Origin: Aurelia coerulea
Lineage: Eukaryota; Cnidaria; Scyphozoa; Semaeostomeae; Ulmaridae
Direction: 5' to 3'
Assembly (NCBI GenBank): GCA_039566865.1
Contig: CM076951.1
Coordinates: 12,223,484 to 12,287,483, forward strand
Length of the DNA stretch: 64,000 nucleotides
The notes beneath the pieces were generated by a model, which was given only the letters and a program-made list of their open reading frames with translations, searched no databases and was not told the DNA's origin. A program made the translations under genes and the position numbers. This document shows, one piece after another, positions 45,998 to 55,800 of the stretch (position 1 is its first letter; each line of letters begins with the position of its first letter).

Positions 45998-45999
45998 TA

Positions 46000-46856
46000 C
46001 ATGTTCAGTTATGCGCGCTTTGTCAACGTTCGTTCACCGAGCCCATTTTAAGGATTTGCAGCTGCAATGCAGCGTAAATGAACAAAACTTCATCCAGGAG
46101 TTCTGCATTTAGAAGACTACACATAGCTCCAAACAGCTCCCAGCGCAAAGCTTCCTGCGCCTATGCCTGTGTGTGAACACACAAATCTGTGCCATTTTAT
46201 TCCCATTCCTTTATCGGAAAGTCTATAAGTCCCGGTTTGAGTAAAAGTATGTTGTCATTGTTGTTGTTGTTGTTATTGTTGTTATTGTTGCTGTTGTGAT
46301 GCGATAACTGGGACTATCATAGAGTCTATTAAAACGGAGTAATGCGATGATGGTGCGGCAGATAAAAGCAAGTTCTTAGGGGAACAGTGAAAAATAACAA
46401 AAATTGTATGAAGATCACCCAAATTTAGATGCAGGTATTACCATATGACTTCCCGTGAAGTACGTAGTTAATGGAGCAGATGTGGATTAAGTGAATTGAA
46501 AGGGGGAAACAGATTGGTTTATTATTTCACGAAAAATTGAGCCTACTATTTCGTATAAGCGGTTTCTTATGCAACTGGAAAATATTGAAAAAAGATCACA
46601 ATGTCCACAAGATAATCGGTTGTTTGCCAGTCGGTGGTAAGTGGTTTCCTTGGTCGGTGGTCGCAGGGGCGTCGTGGGAGGGGGGGCAGGGGGGGCCATG
46701 GCCCACCCTAAAATTCAAATCGTTAGATTTTTCGGAAATTTTAACGTTTTCGTCGGAAAACAACTGACTTTGGGTTCTGCAACACGTGCCCTTTTCGTTG
46801 CATTCCGGTAGAAATTTTCCACATATCTGTTCTCGTCTGTTCTGGTTTTAGCAAAG
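46000..46856. other. Left flank of the BEL element; no gene
   Basis: Contains a TTG microsatellite (about 46255-46295) and, at 46627-46664, one inverted unit of the 43.2-kb minisatellite (CGGTGGTAAGTGGTTTCCTT). A G-run lies near 46680. Confidence 0.5.
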
Positions 46857-47367
46857 CAGAGTTACATAAACAAAGGCGCTGTCAGTCCTCTTCAATTCCG
46901 GTAGCGCAGCCAGCGGCTAAACATAGGCGCTGTCAGTCCCTTTCGATTTTTTAATTCATACGTTGTGTATCGGCACTAAAATTCCTGTGTTGAGTGTGCA
47001 TCGGCACTAAAATCCTTCTTTTCTTGGGCTTCGGCCCGATAAACCAATCTTTTGTATTTGTTGTGCATCGGCACTAATATCCTTCTTTTCTTGGGCTTCG
47101 GCCCGATAAAACAATCATTTTGACTGTTTTCTGCAAAACTGTCTCTTGCAACCAGCGAATAAAAACAAAACTGTTTGCGTCCACGCATCAATGAATCCAA
47201 TTATCAGTTAGCCGTAAACAGCTCTAAACAATAACGCCATTGTGTTGTGCTTCCAGTGAACAATGTTCAATGAAAGACTCTTTGAAATTCTGTGATTTCA
47301 CGCTTTTGTGTAAGGAAATCTACTAGTCGGCTTGGCAACCCGCCCCGAACGGGTTCGAAACGGAACA
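46857..47367 (-). repeat. BEL/Pao 3' LTR
   Basis: Minus-strand LTR starting TGTTCCGTTTCGAACCCG at 47367, right after the polypurine tract. It matches 53336-53895 with only about four substitutions in the ~470 alignable bases, so the insertion looks young. It carries a tandem ~62-bp block with GGGCTTCGGCCCGAT hairpins and 1.5 copies of a 51-bp unit that is present nearly three times in the 5' LTR. Confidence 0.85.
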
Positions 47368-50300
47368 TTCTCCCCCCTTGATCTCTTGGCATGAGATCAA
47401 CTTCTTCATTGTTCTTCTGTAGTGTTTCAGGTGGTACAACAACGTTTGGTGTCCTCGTTTGATGTACCGTCTCTAATTCTCTATCAACTTGACTTTGCTG
47501 TACCTCTAAATGATGTAGCCGTTGAATTGGACGTCTTAATTCCCCCTTCTGTGTCTGCAAAGTAGCAGTACGAATAAGACCATCTTTTCCAGGATGAACT
47601 TGACTGATGCGTCCCATTGGCCACTTCCCTCTCTGAACATTGTCGTCTGAGATAAGAACAACATCTCCGATTTCTATGGATGGTTTCTCTATCTTCCAAT
47701 TGTTTCTGATCGACAACTTTTGGAGATATTCTAGCCTCCATCTTTTCCAAAAATGATTAAGAAGTCGTTGATGGTATAGAAATCGTTGAACAACTTGTCC
47801 TCTGTCTTCTTTCTTAATTGATCCATTTGGTATGCTGCGTAATGATCTTCCGATTGCAAGGTGAGCAGGGGTGATTGGCTCTGGATCTCTTATATCATCT
47901 CCCATATACGTTAGTGGACGGGAATTGATCATCGCTTCGATGTCCGTCAGGATGGTGTACAACTCTGTGCTCGAAAGAAGAGCATTACCAAGAACTTTCT
48001 TCAATGGAACCTTTACTGATTTGACTATTCTTTCCCACCAGCCACCTCTCCATGGAGATCTCTCTGTTATAAACTTCCATTTAATTCCCAACGAAGCTAA
48101 TTCTCTTGCGACTCGATTTTGATCTATTTGCTTCAATCTTCTGATCTTTGATGACGCAAAAAGCTGTTGTAGAGTGCGATCAGCAGCTTTGAATGTTTTA
48201 GCATTATCAGACTGCAATGATTGACACAATCCTCTGCGATTTATCATCCTACGAAATGCTTGCAGGAAATCATCTGTATTCAGGCTATCTGTTAACTCTA
48301 AATGTGTCATGCGTGATGATGCACACGTGAAAAGGCAAATATAGGCTTTCTGGACATCATTCTTTGTACGAATGTATAGTGGACCGGCGAAGTCCACTCC
48401 AACATGTGTAAATGCAAGTGAAGATTGAACTCTTTCCTTTGGCAAGTTTCCCATTTTTTGGGAGCAAGCTGCTGCATGCTGTCGTCTGCAACTTCTGCAA
48501 TTTTGAATAACTCTTTTTACATCACGTAGGCCTTGAGTTATCCATATCTTTTGACGTAGAACAGCTAGAGTTGTTGATGGACCTGCACAAATTGACTGTT
48601 GATGTACTTGCATGATCTTCTTCTCTACAATTGAATGTCCGTGAGGAAGGATTACTTGGTGCTTTGCTTCTTCAGGTAGGTCTGAATTTTGGAGCCTTCC
48701 ACCAACTCGCAATACTTTGTCTCTGCTGTCGTAAAACGGATCTAACATCAAAATTCTGCTTGACCTTGAAACTTGCTTGCCATCGCTCAATGCTTGTAAC
48801 TCTTCCTTGTATGTTTCTGATTGTACTCTGCGATACAAATACATCTCCGCTTCTCGTAGTTCTTCTGCAGATGGGCCTTGCCAGGGTCGTTCTTGCTTGG
48901 GTTGTTGCTTAATTTTCTTGAATAGCTGAACAGCTCGAAACACAATGGCTGTGACTCTTACAAGTTTCAACCATGAACTGTGTCTTTCTGGATCTATGAT
49001 TTCTTTCAATTCGATTGTTGCAAGCATCTGCACAGTTTTCCTTGATTCTTGGCTTGCCATGTTTGTGACTGTCTCATTTGCTGTAATGTTACATGGCCAT
49101 TCCTTCGATGGTAAGCTTAACCAAGATGGACCTGTCCACCATTTCTCTGTTTGATGCAGATCTTTGCAGGTTAGGCCACGTGTTAGACAATCTGCAGGAT
49201 TTTCTTTTCCTGGGCAATATCGCCAATGATCTGGACTAAACTTCGATTGAATCTCTTCTACTCTGTTAGCTACAAATGGTCTCCATTTAGAGCTTGGTCC
49301 TTTGATCCAATACAATGCAATTGAGCTTTCTGCCCACAAAACAACTTTACTGATTTCTCTTTTCATCGATTCAGCAACGAACGAAACTAATCTTGTATTG
49401 ATTACTGACGCTAAAAGCTCAAGCCGTGGAAGTGTTACTCTCTTTAATGGTGCCACTCTCGACTTTGACATTACAAGCTTGGTGTTGATGTGTCCATTCA
49501 TATCGACTGTGCGTACATATACTGCAGCTCCATATGCTTTTGGAGAAGCATCTCCAAATCCATGGATCTCTACTCTTTCTGTTGTGCCTGCATTAGCTGC
49601 AAAACATCTTGGAATTTTGATATCACTGACATCTGAAAGCTCTTCTTTCCATGATCTCCATTGACTGAGAATGTCTGAAGGCAACTTATCATCCCATTGC
49701 AGCCCTCTGCTCCATAGTTCCTGGAACAACATCATTGCTCTTAAGACAAAGGGTGACAACAACCCCATGGGATCAAATATTTTCGATGCAAGGCTCAGCA
49801 GACTTCTCTTGGTTTCAGAATCTTTGCTTTCAAGAATACTCTTTGCAACGTTGAAAAAGAAGCAATCATTTCTCGTATCCCAGCTCATTCCCGATGCTTT
49901 TATACTCTCTCTTTCATTGAAACATACTGTCAGTGAAGGTGCTCTCTCCTCTGGCTTGATTTCTTGAATTACCTTTTCTGAATTACTAGCCCATTTCGCT
50001 AATTGGAAGCCACCTGATTTCATCATTGAAGAAAGGGAGCTTTGTAACTCTATTGCCTCGTCAGCATCCTTTGCACCTGTCAGGCAATCGTCGACATACA
50101 TATTTTCCAGAATTTCTTTTGCAGCATCTGGGAACTGTTCTTTGTTTCTTTCGGCATGACTTTGTACCATACTTATAGCTAGGAAAGGACTACTGTTTAC
50201 TCCAAAAGTAACTCGCTGCATCCTGTAAACTTTAGGCTCTTCGTTTGTCTGCATGTCTCGCCATAGATACCGATGAACATCTCGATCTTTCTCTGCAAGT

Positions 50301-51751
50301 TGAATCTGTAAAAACATCTTCTTGATATCTGCCATAAGTGCTATTGGATGACTTCTGAAACGAATGAGAACTGACACTAAATTCGGTTGCAAAGCAGGAC
50401 CTTGTAGGATGCAATCGTTCAAGGATCGTTCATGTCCAACTTTTGCTGAAGCATCAAAAACTATCCTAGTTTTCGTAGTTGTCTTGTCTCTTCTGTAAAC
50501 TGCATGATGTGGCAAATATCTCACTTTATTTTCTGATTGATGAATGCTCTCTGGCTTTACTTCCTCTGCAAATCCTTCTCTGGCATACTGTGTAATAGCT
50601 TCTGAATAATCTTGCTGTTTGATTTCATCACGCTTCAAATTGTTCTCTATACCTTTAAGCCTTTGGACAGCTTGATGGTAATTATCTTTCAACTCTGGGT
50701 GATCGCGTTTCCAAGGAATTGAAGCTTGATATCTCTGGCCATCAAAGCTAAGACCTTCTTTGAATTGTGCTATCGCATCAATTTCCTCCATTGACTTCTG
50801 AGCTTTATCTTCAACTATACCGATTGATTCTAAATCCCAAAAGTGCTTGAGACTCGTGGTAGCTTCTTCTACATCAACCGTTGAGAACATCGCAGTGGTT
50901 GTAACTTGCTTCTGACTTTCAAATGAACCACATAAAATCCAACCTAACTTTGAACTGACGGCTGTTGGTTCATCATTACATCTTCCTTTCTTAATTTCAT
51001 CCTCGATGATTCTATAATAGTGGTCTGCTCCAATTAATATGTCTACTTGTTCTTTTCCACTTTGGTAAGTGTCAGCTAGCTTTATTCCTTGTAGGTATTG
51101 ATACTTTGACAGATCAATGTTGACATTTTGCAATGGAGCACAAATTTTATCGATTGCCAATGCTTCAATTTCAATTGGACTTTCATTCATACTACTCTGT
51201 GATCCCTTAATTCTAAACTTAACTCTTTGCATTTTCTTTGATTTGCTCGTTTCTCCTCCAAGGGTGGAAATACTTAAAGTTTCAACTGGACCCTTTAAGT
51301 CTAAACACTCAGCAATGTTCTTCCTTATGTACGATCTTTGACTTCCTGTATCAAAGAGAATTCTAACTTGAATTTCCTGAGGACCATCAGTTGTCAGAAA
51401 TGCTGATGCTGTTTGTAGTAGCACTTGTTTCGATGTGTTTGAGGCTGCTGTTAATCCACTGATTGCTCCAACTTGCTGATTTTGATTACTTTCTTGACTA
51501 TCAGGATGAAGTAAACGATTGTGCTTTCTTCCGCAACCTTCTATCGTGCAGCTTGGATGTCTACAGTTTCCTGAGTTATGACCTCCATTTGATGGCTTTA
51601 GACAATTGAAGCATAGCTTATTCTCTTTAGCAACTTCCCATCTTTTTTGAGTGCTCATCTTCTTTGCCGAATAACATTGTACAGCTTCATGGCCTTGTTT
51701 ATTACAAAAACCACATTTGCTGTTTCTTGACAGACTTACATTTCCTACCAA
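47267..51751 (-). CDS. pol: BEL/Pao Pol polyprotein
   Basis: Polyprotein of 1494 codons for reverse transcription and integration. Order: zinc knuckles (CGFCNKQGHEAVQC, CFNCLKPSNGGHNSGNC) at 13-60; aspartic protease near residue 130 (ILFDTGSQRSYI); reverse transcriptase at ~390-620 with RIVFDASAKV and YVDDCLTGA; RNase H with FGDASPKAYGAAVYV, LPRLELLASV and NPADCLTRG; integrase with the HHCC zinc finger, HVGVDFAGPL, LQSDNAKTF and GGWWERIVKSVK (D, D, E); and a C-terminal BEL-type DUF5641 domain with GDVVLISDDNVQRGKWPMGR. The last ~34 residues are read from inside the 3' LTR. The frame is -1 relative to gag, opens 39 nt before the gag stop, and starts without a good ATG (TTG), so expression by -1 frameshifting or an inactivating indel are both possible. 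Length and domains are typical of an intact element. Confidence 0.92.
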   Translation of the reverse strand: MVGNVSLSRNSKCGFCNKQGHEAVQCYSAKKMSTQKRWEVAKENKLCFNCLKPSNGGHNSGNCRHPSCTIEGCGRKHNRLLHPDSQESNQNQQVGAISGLTAASNTSKQVLLQTASAFLTTDGPQEIQVRILFDTGSQRSYIRKNIAECLDLKGPVETLSISTLGGETSKSKKMQRVKFRIKGSQSSMNESPIEIEALAIDKICAPLQNVNIDLSKYQYLQGIKLADTYQSGKEQVDILIGADHYYRIIEDEIKKGRCNDEPTAVSSKLGWILCGSFESQKQVTTTAMFSTVDVEEATTSLKHFWDLESIGIVEDKAQKSMEEIDAIAQFKEGLSFDGQRYQASIPWKRDHPELKDNYHQAVQRLKGIENNLKRDEIKQQDYSEAITQYAREGFAEEVKPESIHQSENKVRYLPHHAVYRRDKTTTKTRIVFDASAKVGHERSLNDCILQGPALQPNLVSVLIRFRSHPIALMADIKKMFLQIQLAEKDRDVHRYLWRDMQTNEEPKVYRMQRVTFGVNSSPFLAISMVQSHAERNKEQFPDAAKEILENMYVDDCLTGAKDADEAIELQSSLSSMMKSGGFQLAKWASNSEKVIQEIKPEERAPSLTVCFNERESIKASGMSWDTRNDCFFFNVAKSILESKDSETKRSLLSLASKIFDPMGLLSPFVLRAMMLFQELWSRGLQWDDKLPSDILSQWRSWKEELSDVSDIKIPRCFAANAGTTERVEIHGFGDASPKAYGAAVYVRTVDMNGHINTKLVMSKSRVAPLKRVTLPRLELLASVINTRLVSFVAESMKREISKVVLWAESSIALYWIKGPSSKWRPFVANRVEEIQSKFSPDHWRYCPGKENPADCLTRGLTCKDLHQTEKWWTGPSWLSLPSKEWPCNITANETVTNMASQESRKTVQMLATIELKEIIDPERHSSWLKLVRVTAIVFRAVQLFKKIKQQPKQERPWQGPSAEELREAEMYLYRRVQSETYKEELQALSDGKQVSRSSRILMLDPFYDSRDKVLRVGGRLQNSDLPEEAKHQVILPHGHSIVEKKIMQVHQQSICAGPSTTLAVLRQKIWITQGLRDVKRVIQNCRSCRRQHAAACSQKMGNLPKERVQSSLAFTHVGVDFAGPLYIRTKNDVQKAYICLFTCASSRMTHLELTDSLNTDDFLQAFRRMINRRGLCQSLQSDNAKTFKAADRTLQQLFASSKIRRLKQIDQNRVARELASLGIKWKFITERSPWRGGWWERIVKSVKVPLKKVLGNALLSSTELYTILTDIEAMINSRPLTYMGDDIRDPEPITPAHLAIGRSLRSIPNGSIKKEDRGQVVQRFLYHQRLLNHFWKRWRLEYLQKLSIRNNWKIEKPSIEIGDVVLISDDNVQRGKWPMGRISQVHPGKDGLIRTATLQTQKGELRRPIQRLHHLEVQQSQVDRELETVHQTRTPNVVVPPETLQKNNEEVDLMPRDQGGRMFRFEPVRGGLPSRLVDFLTQKREITEFQRVFH
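47368..47380 (-). promoter_or_regulatory. Polypurine tract
   Basis: CAAGGGGGGAGAA directly upstream of the 3' LTR TG on the minus strand, the usual plus-strand primer site for LTR elements. Confidence 0.85.
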
Positions 51752-53001
51752 TCCTGATGCTGAACGATTCCTTTCTTGTTGAAATGATTAGCTTGAGTTC
51801 TATTGAGGCTTTTACTGCTATTATGACCACTTGAGCTGCTGTTCTCTATTTGGCTTCTCTCTCCTGCTTCTCTTGACAATACGTGTCTATTCAAAAACTT
51901 GAAAAATAAATCAATTGTGATTTCAGTGTCTTCAAGATCTGACACTTCAAACTCCCATCTTTCTGCTAAACTCTGAGGCAACTTCATTTCTAAGAGAGGT
52001 ATAAGAACCATTTGAACATCTGGATTGTCTTCTGATTTGAATCCTAAGCCTTCTAGTGCTCTTATCCTGTTCTGGAGGGTATCATGTAGTTGACGTAATG
52101 TTGTTGCTGCTTTCGCATTGTCTTTGATTTCAAACTTAACGATTGACTTTACCAATGAAGCAACAATTATTCTTTTCCTGCCAAATCTGTGAAAAATGGT
52201 TGCAACTGCTGGCTCATAATTTGCGGATGTTGTTTCAAAGCCGTCGATTGCTTGCAGTGCAGTGCCTCTAAGACTTGCTCTTAAATATGAAAATTTCTGT
52301 GCAGCTGATAAATCTCTGTTGTCATGAACAGCACATTTGAACTGATCCCAATAAGCTGTGAACTTGAGAATATCTCCACTAAATACAGGCAGATCAAACC
52401 TAGGCAGCTTTATCTCTTTATGATGTCTTTCGGACGAATTCACACTCTCTGTATCAGCAGCAACGGATAGTTCGGTAATGAACCTTTGAGCTTTGTTCAT
52501 AGCATTTCGGATCTTACGATGATATTCAGAAAACTGTTGACACTCATCGTCTACCTCTTCGTCTCCAATCATACCCATGATTTCATGATTAAGATTCTCG
52601 TGAATTTGCCTTTGCTTGTTTAATTCTTGCAAGCTGCTTTGTACTTCAACAATATTATCTGATGACTGCATAAAGTCGACCATATCATCCATGATACCAT
52701 TCATATTCACCTTCAAACATTTTTCTTTCCTTCTTTTATTGCTAAGCTCTGTTTTTTCAGGACTTTTTGTACTGGATGATGATGAAGTGTTAAAAGTGTC
52801 TCTAGCAAATACAACTTCATCTTTGATTTGACTCAAATGATCTTTCAGGCGCTTAGCTACAGTTCTCCTATTTCCCTTAGACGAAAGTCCCCTTCTCTGT
52901 AGCTCTTCTCGAATATCTTCAAGGGATAACTGATCCATTTTTACCACTTCAAAGTTGCTGGGTATCTCTGAATCCATGCTCGGCAAATCATTGTCAAACA
53001 A
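51745..53001 (-). CDS. gag: BEL/Pao Gag with N-terminal SAP-like motif
   Basis: 418 codons. Residues ~23-60 (LSLEDIREELQRRGLSSKGN, RRTVAKRLKDHL) fit the SAP DNA-binding helix-extended-helix pattern (LxxxDLRxxLxxRGLxxxGxxxxLxxRL), unusual for a retroelement Gag. A Ser-rich, basic stretch follows (SNKRRKEKCLK). From ~190 is the BEL-type DUF1759 capsid-like domain: IKLPRFDLPVFSGDILKF, YWDQFKCAVHD, KFSYLRASLRGTALQAIDG, YEPAVATIFHRFG. The C-terminal tail is Ser/Asn-rich; zinc knuckles are in the following Pol frame. Start ATG at 53001 is the first Met after the leader. It overlaps the pol frame by 7 nt as annotated and by 39 nt as open frame. Role: packaging of element RNA into particles. Confidence 0.85.
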   Translation of the reverse strand: MFDNDLPSMDSEIPSNFEVVKMDQLSLEDIREELQRRGLSSKGNRRTVAKRLKDHLSQIKDEVVFARDTFNTSSSSSTKSPEKTELSNKRRKEKCLKVNMNGIMDDMVDFMQSSDNIVEVQSSLQELNKQRQIHENLNHEIMGMIGDEEVDDECQQFSEYHRKIRNAMNKAQRFITELSVAADTESVNSSERHHKEIKLPRFDLPVFSGDILKFTAYWDQFKCAVHDNRDLSAAQKFSYLRASLRGTALQAIDGFETTSANYEPAVATIFHRFGRKRIIVASLVKSIVKFEIKDNAKAATTLRQLHDTLQNRIRALEGLGFKSEDNPDVQMVLIPLLEMKLPQSLAERWEFEVSDLEDTEITIDLFFKFLNRHVLSREAGERSQIENSSSSGHNSSKSLNRTQANHFNKKGIVQHQDW

Positions 53002-53335
53002 TAATCAAATGGGTACATCCATAAAAGTGTCCGGTAAATAAAGTGTCCGTTGGGTGTCCGACGTCCGTGTCTCTATCTATCCGGCTCGGTGGACCATGTT
53101 AAAAGTGGATGGACCATTTGATATTTTGACCAATTTAATTTACGTTCTTTTCGGAGCCTCTGCGGGGTCTATCGACTGTCAGTTAATGCGGAGGAGCAAA
53201 CCAAGACTGTTTGAAGTAACGAAATTCTGCATGTAAACCAACTAACAAATATTTATAAAACGATGAAAACGATATTAGTAATATTAGATAATTTCCAATT
53301 CTTGCGTCCAATAACCAATGAGCCACGTAGCGCAG
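53002..53335 (-). promoter_or_regulatory. BEL/Pao leader (5' UTR)
   Basis: Between the 5' LTR and gag. It contains GTCCGACGTC-type repeats of 'GTGTCCG'. A primer-binding site should lie at the LTR edge (about 53310-53335, TTGGTTATTGGACGCAAG on the minus strand) but I cannot assign the tRNA. Confidence 0.5.
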
Positions 53336-53895
53336 CCAGCGGCTAAACAAAGGCGCTGTCAGTCCTCTTCAATTCCGGTAGCGCAGCCAGCGGCTAAACA
53401 AAGGCGCTGTCAGTCCTCTTCAATTCCGGTAGCGCAGCCAGCGGCTAAACATAGGCGCTGTCAGTCCTTTTCGATTTTTTAATTTATACGTTGTGCATCG
53501 GCACTAAAATTCCTGTGTTGAGTGTGCATCGGCACTAAAATCCTTCTTTTCTTGGGCTTCGGCCCGATAAACCAATCTTTTGTATTTGTTGTGCATCGGC
53601 ACTAATATCCTTCTTTTCTTGGGCTTCGGCCCGATAAAACAATCATTTTGACTGTTTTCTGCAAAACTGTCTCTTGCAACCAGCGAATAAAAACAAAACT
53701 GTTTGCGTCCACGCATCAATGAATCCAATTATCAGTTAGCCGTAAACAGCTCTAAACAATAACGCCATTGTGTTGTGCTTCCAGTGAACAATGTTCAATG
53801 AAAGACTCTTTGAAATTCTGTGATTTCACGCTTTTGTGTAAGGAAATCTCCTAGTCGGCTTGGCAACCCGCCCCGAACGGGTTCGAAACGGAACA
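53336..53895 (-). repeat. BEL/Pao 5' LTR
   Basis: Begins TGTTCCG at 53895 (minus) and runs to about 53336. It contains the 51-bp unit starting GTAGCGCAGCCAGCGGCTAA at 53337, 53388 and partly 53439, one more copy than the 3' LTR. Promoter and R region are expected here; the paired GGGCTTCGGCCC hairpins lie in the middle. Confidence 0.85.
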
Positions 53896-54440
53896 CTGAG
53901 TACAGATGTTTATTAGAATCGAGGTACTTGTAAAGTTGATCATATATGAGTTTTTCAAACAACCTGGAGACAACAGATAAGACAGATATTGGACTATAGT
54001 TCGAACGATCATCGGCCTTGCCACTTTTGAAGATAGGAGCTACATGTGCTTCCTTCCAACTGTCCGGAAATACCCCAGTCTCTATGGAAAGATTATAAAT
54101 CCTACATAGAGAACTGGAGATGACCGGAAATGCGACTTTGAGAAAATGGCTAGCGATACCGTCCGATCCAAAGCCAAAAGAAGTTTTCATTTTCTTCAGA
54201 GCTCTCTCTGCAACAACGGGATTGACGGTCTCAAACCTGAATTGCGAACTAAGTCGATTTACGAGATAGTCATTAGATAATAGGGGGTTAGGCTATTGTG
54301 GAATGTCATCACTAAGTTTTTCACCCACACTACAGAAGAACTTATTCATAGACTGGGCTATTTCAGCATTATCTACGACATCCTGACCATCTACCTTAAG
54401 ACTCTCTACATTTGTGGTCTTTGATCTTTTATTCAGCAAC
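53896..54440 (-). pseudogene. LINE reverse-transcriptase N-terminal fragment, cut by the BEL element
   Basis: Minus-strand frames read NAEIAQSMNKFFCSVGEKLS, a stop, then NPVVAERALKKMKTSFGFGS, DGIASHFLKVA, FPDSWKEAHVAPIFKSGKAD and SNYSPISVLSVVSRLFEKLI. This is the start of a CR1/jockey-type reverse transcriptase (consensus NYRPIS; S replaces R). It stops at LYKYLDSNKHLYS, where the BEL LTR begins at 53895; beyond that the frame reads into the LTR. The missing remainder is not found on the far side of the BEL element. Confidence 0.8.
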
Positions 54441-54653
54441 AAGTTGATTGTTTATAGTACAAGCGTTGGTTTAATTCCAAAGAACTTGATGTCTTGACCT
54501 TTTTCATCAACTAGTCTAAAGTCGAAGTGCTGAATTTAGTTTTGAATCAAAGGATAGTACTGAATCGTTTGAAATTGTTCGTAATGTATCGTATGTCTCG
54601 TTGAAATCAGCAAAGAAAAACGCAATAGTGGTGTTGCAGTGTTTCCAACTATT

Positions 54654-54870
54654 CTATATTCTAATTGCCCGCAATATATAAAGATGTTCTTCCCTTGCTC
54701 TAAGCAGAAAAGCAAAGTGTTGTGGCATCAACTCATTGATTTGGTCATAAATCTCCTTTTTTATTTCTTTCAACTTATGATCAAGAGCAGCAGTATCAAG
54801 TACCAAAAACCCTGTGTGTTCTTTTGTTTCAGCACTTTCCAACAATACTTGTATCATGTTGTTGCTTGGA
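54654..54870 (-). CDS. Possible host exon (weakly dynein-heavy-chain-like)
   Basis: After acceptor TTCAATTTCCAG|GATCC the minus frame reads NNMIQVLLESAETKEHTGFL, VLDTAALDHKLKEIKKEIYD and QINELMPQHFAFLLRAREEH. It is helical and charged, and has protein-like composition. The 'FLVLDT..L' pattern recalls dynein heavy-chain tail regions, but that is a weak impression. It could also be part of an unrelated gene. No downstream donor was identified. Confidence 0.3.
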
Positions 54871-54974
54871 TCCTGGAAATTGAATATAAGATTTTCATTT
54901 CAGTAAGAAATACACATACTTTTTCATTAGAAACTAAGGTCTGGGGCTGGTAGGCAGTTCCTTTAATTTTTGGG

Positions 54975-55800
54975 CCATGAACACCTGTTGATGGCCTTTG
55001 TATTATCTCGGCATTTAAACAGGGTCTTTGTAGTGTTCGCAGGGAAGTTTCAAAAGCGTTTCTCCTCGATACTCTAAAAGCGAGATTATACGAAGATTTG
55101 ATTTTTACAGATCATTTTGTCAGGAAAACATAAACATTTTGCTCGAACTTGACAATTTTTTGAAAAATACATTGCAATTCAGATACCTGCGATACTTTTT
55201 AATGGCGCTTGGAAATGCCCTCGGTTGCAAAACGGTCATTCTACAGTCATCAGCAATGTGGCTCAAAAGTGCCATGCAAGCACATCCTTTTCTTCACTCA
55301 GACTGTTTTACCCAATGATAACTTGGAGCAGCAGCTAATATCACACTATCTTTCTGACGAGTACTTAAACATTTTTTTTTCTGATGCTGGTGATATCATT
55401 GACAGCAGGTATTTTCATGAAAATGCCCCTCCAGGTATCACACCAAAGACAATAAAGCCATGCAAGAAATGAAAGTAAAAGAGTCAGGAGTTGAGAAAAT
55501 CATTGTAGCATTCACCACAAAGCTTTCTCTTGAACAAATTTAAGTTATAGACCGGTTGCTTATTGCTAACTTGATACAATTTTGGCGATTATGATTGATA
55601 TTTAGGATTATTGACAGACTTAGCTGGTTAAGAGAATTTGCATATCGTCATTTTGAGTGGATGTGGACTACATCTGCGAGGGAGCGGACCTTGCCTCCTA
55701 CAGTGGACCAATTATCCACATGAAACAAATAACAAGGAGAGAGATCGGCAAAATTATCGAGCAGATGATGACCAAAAGAAGGTCTACATCCCTCCTTAAG
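54975..55800 (+). pseudogene. OTU-like peptidase pseudogene, array copy 1 (5' truncated)
   Basis: Same pieces as copy 3 but starting at TPVDGLC: SVRREVSKAF, then frame-shifted LLELDNFLKNTLQF, ALGNALGCKTVILQSSAMW and YLSDEYLNIFFSDAGDIIDS, then a short exon VDYICEGADLASYSGPIIHM. The acceptor before this exon is damaged (TTTTGAG). The exon end CTTAAG|GTA is joined directly to the MITE interior by a deletion. Confidence 0.5.

Larger units (their letters stand above)
46857..53895 (-). mobile_element. BEL/Pao LTR retrotransposon, nearly complete
   Basis: LTR - leader - gag - pol - PPT - LTR on the minus strand, about 7.0 kb. Coding regions are open throughout. The two LTRs are nearly identical. 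The expected 5-bp target duplication is not seen: the right flank is CTGAG next to a LINE fragment, while the left flank is unrelated. This points to post-insertional recombination, a degenerate left edge, or an assembly join. Confidence 0.9.

Noticed and set aside
48631..49967. Plus-strand ORFs of 60-120 codons opposite the BEL pol gene
   Set aside because: Antisense shadows of a long coding frame with clear RT, RNase H and integrase motifs.
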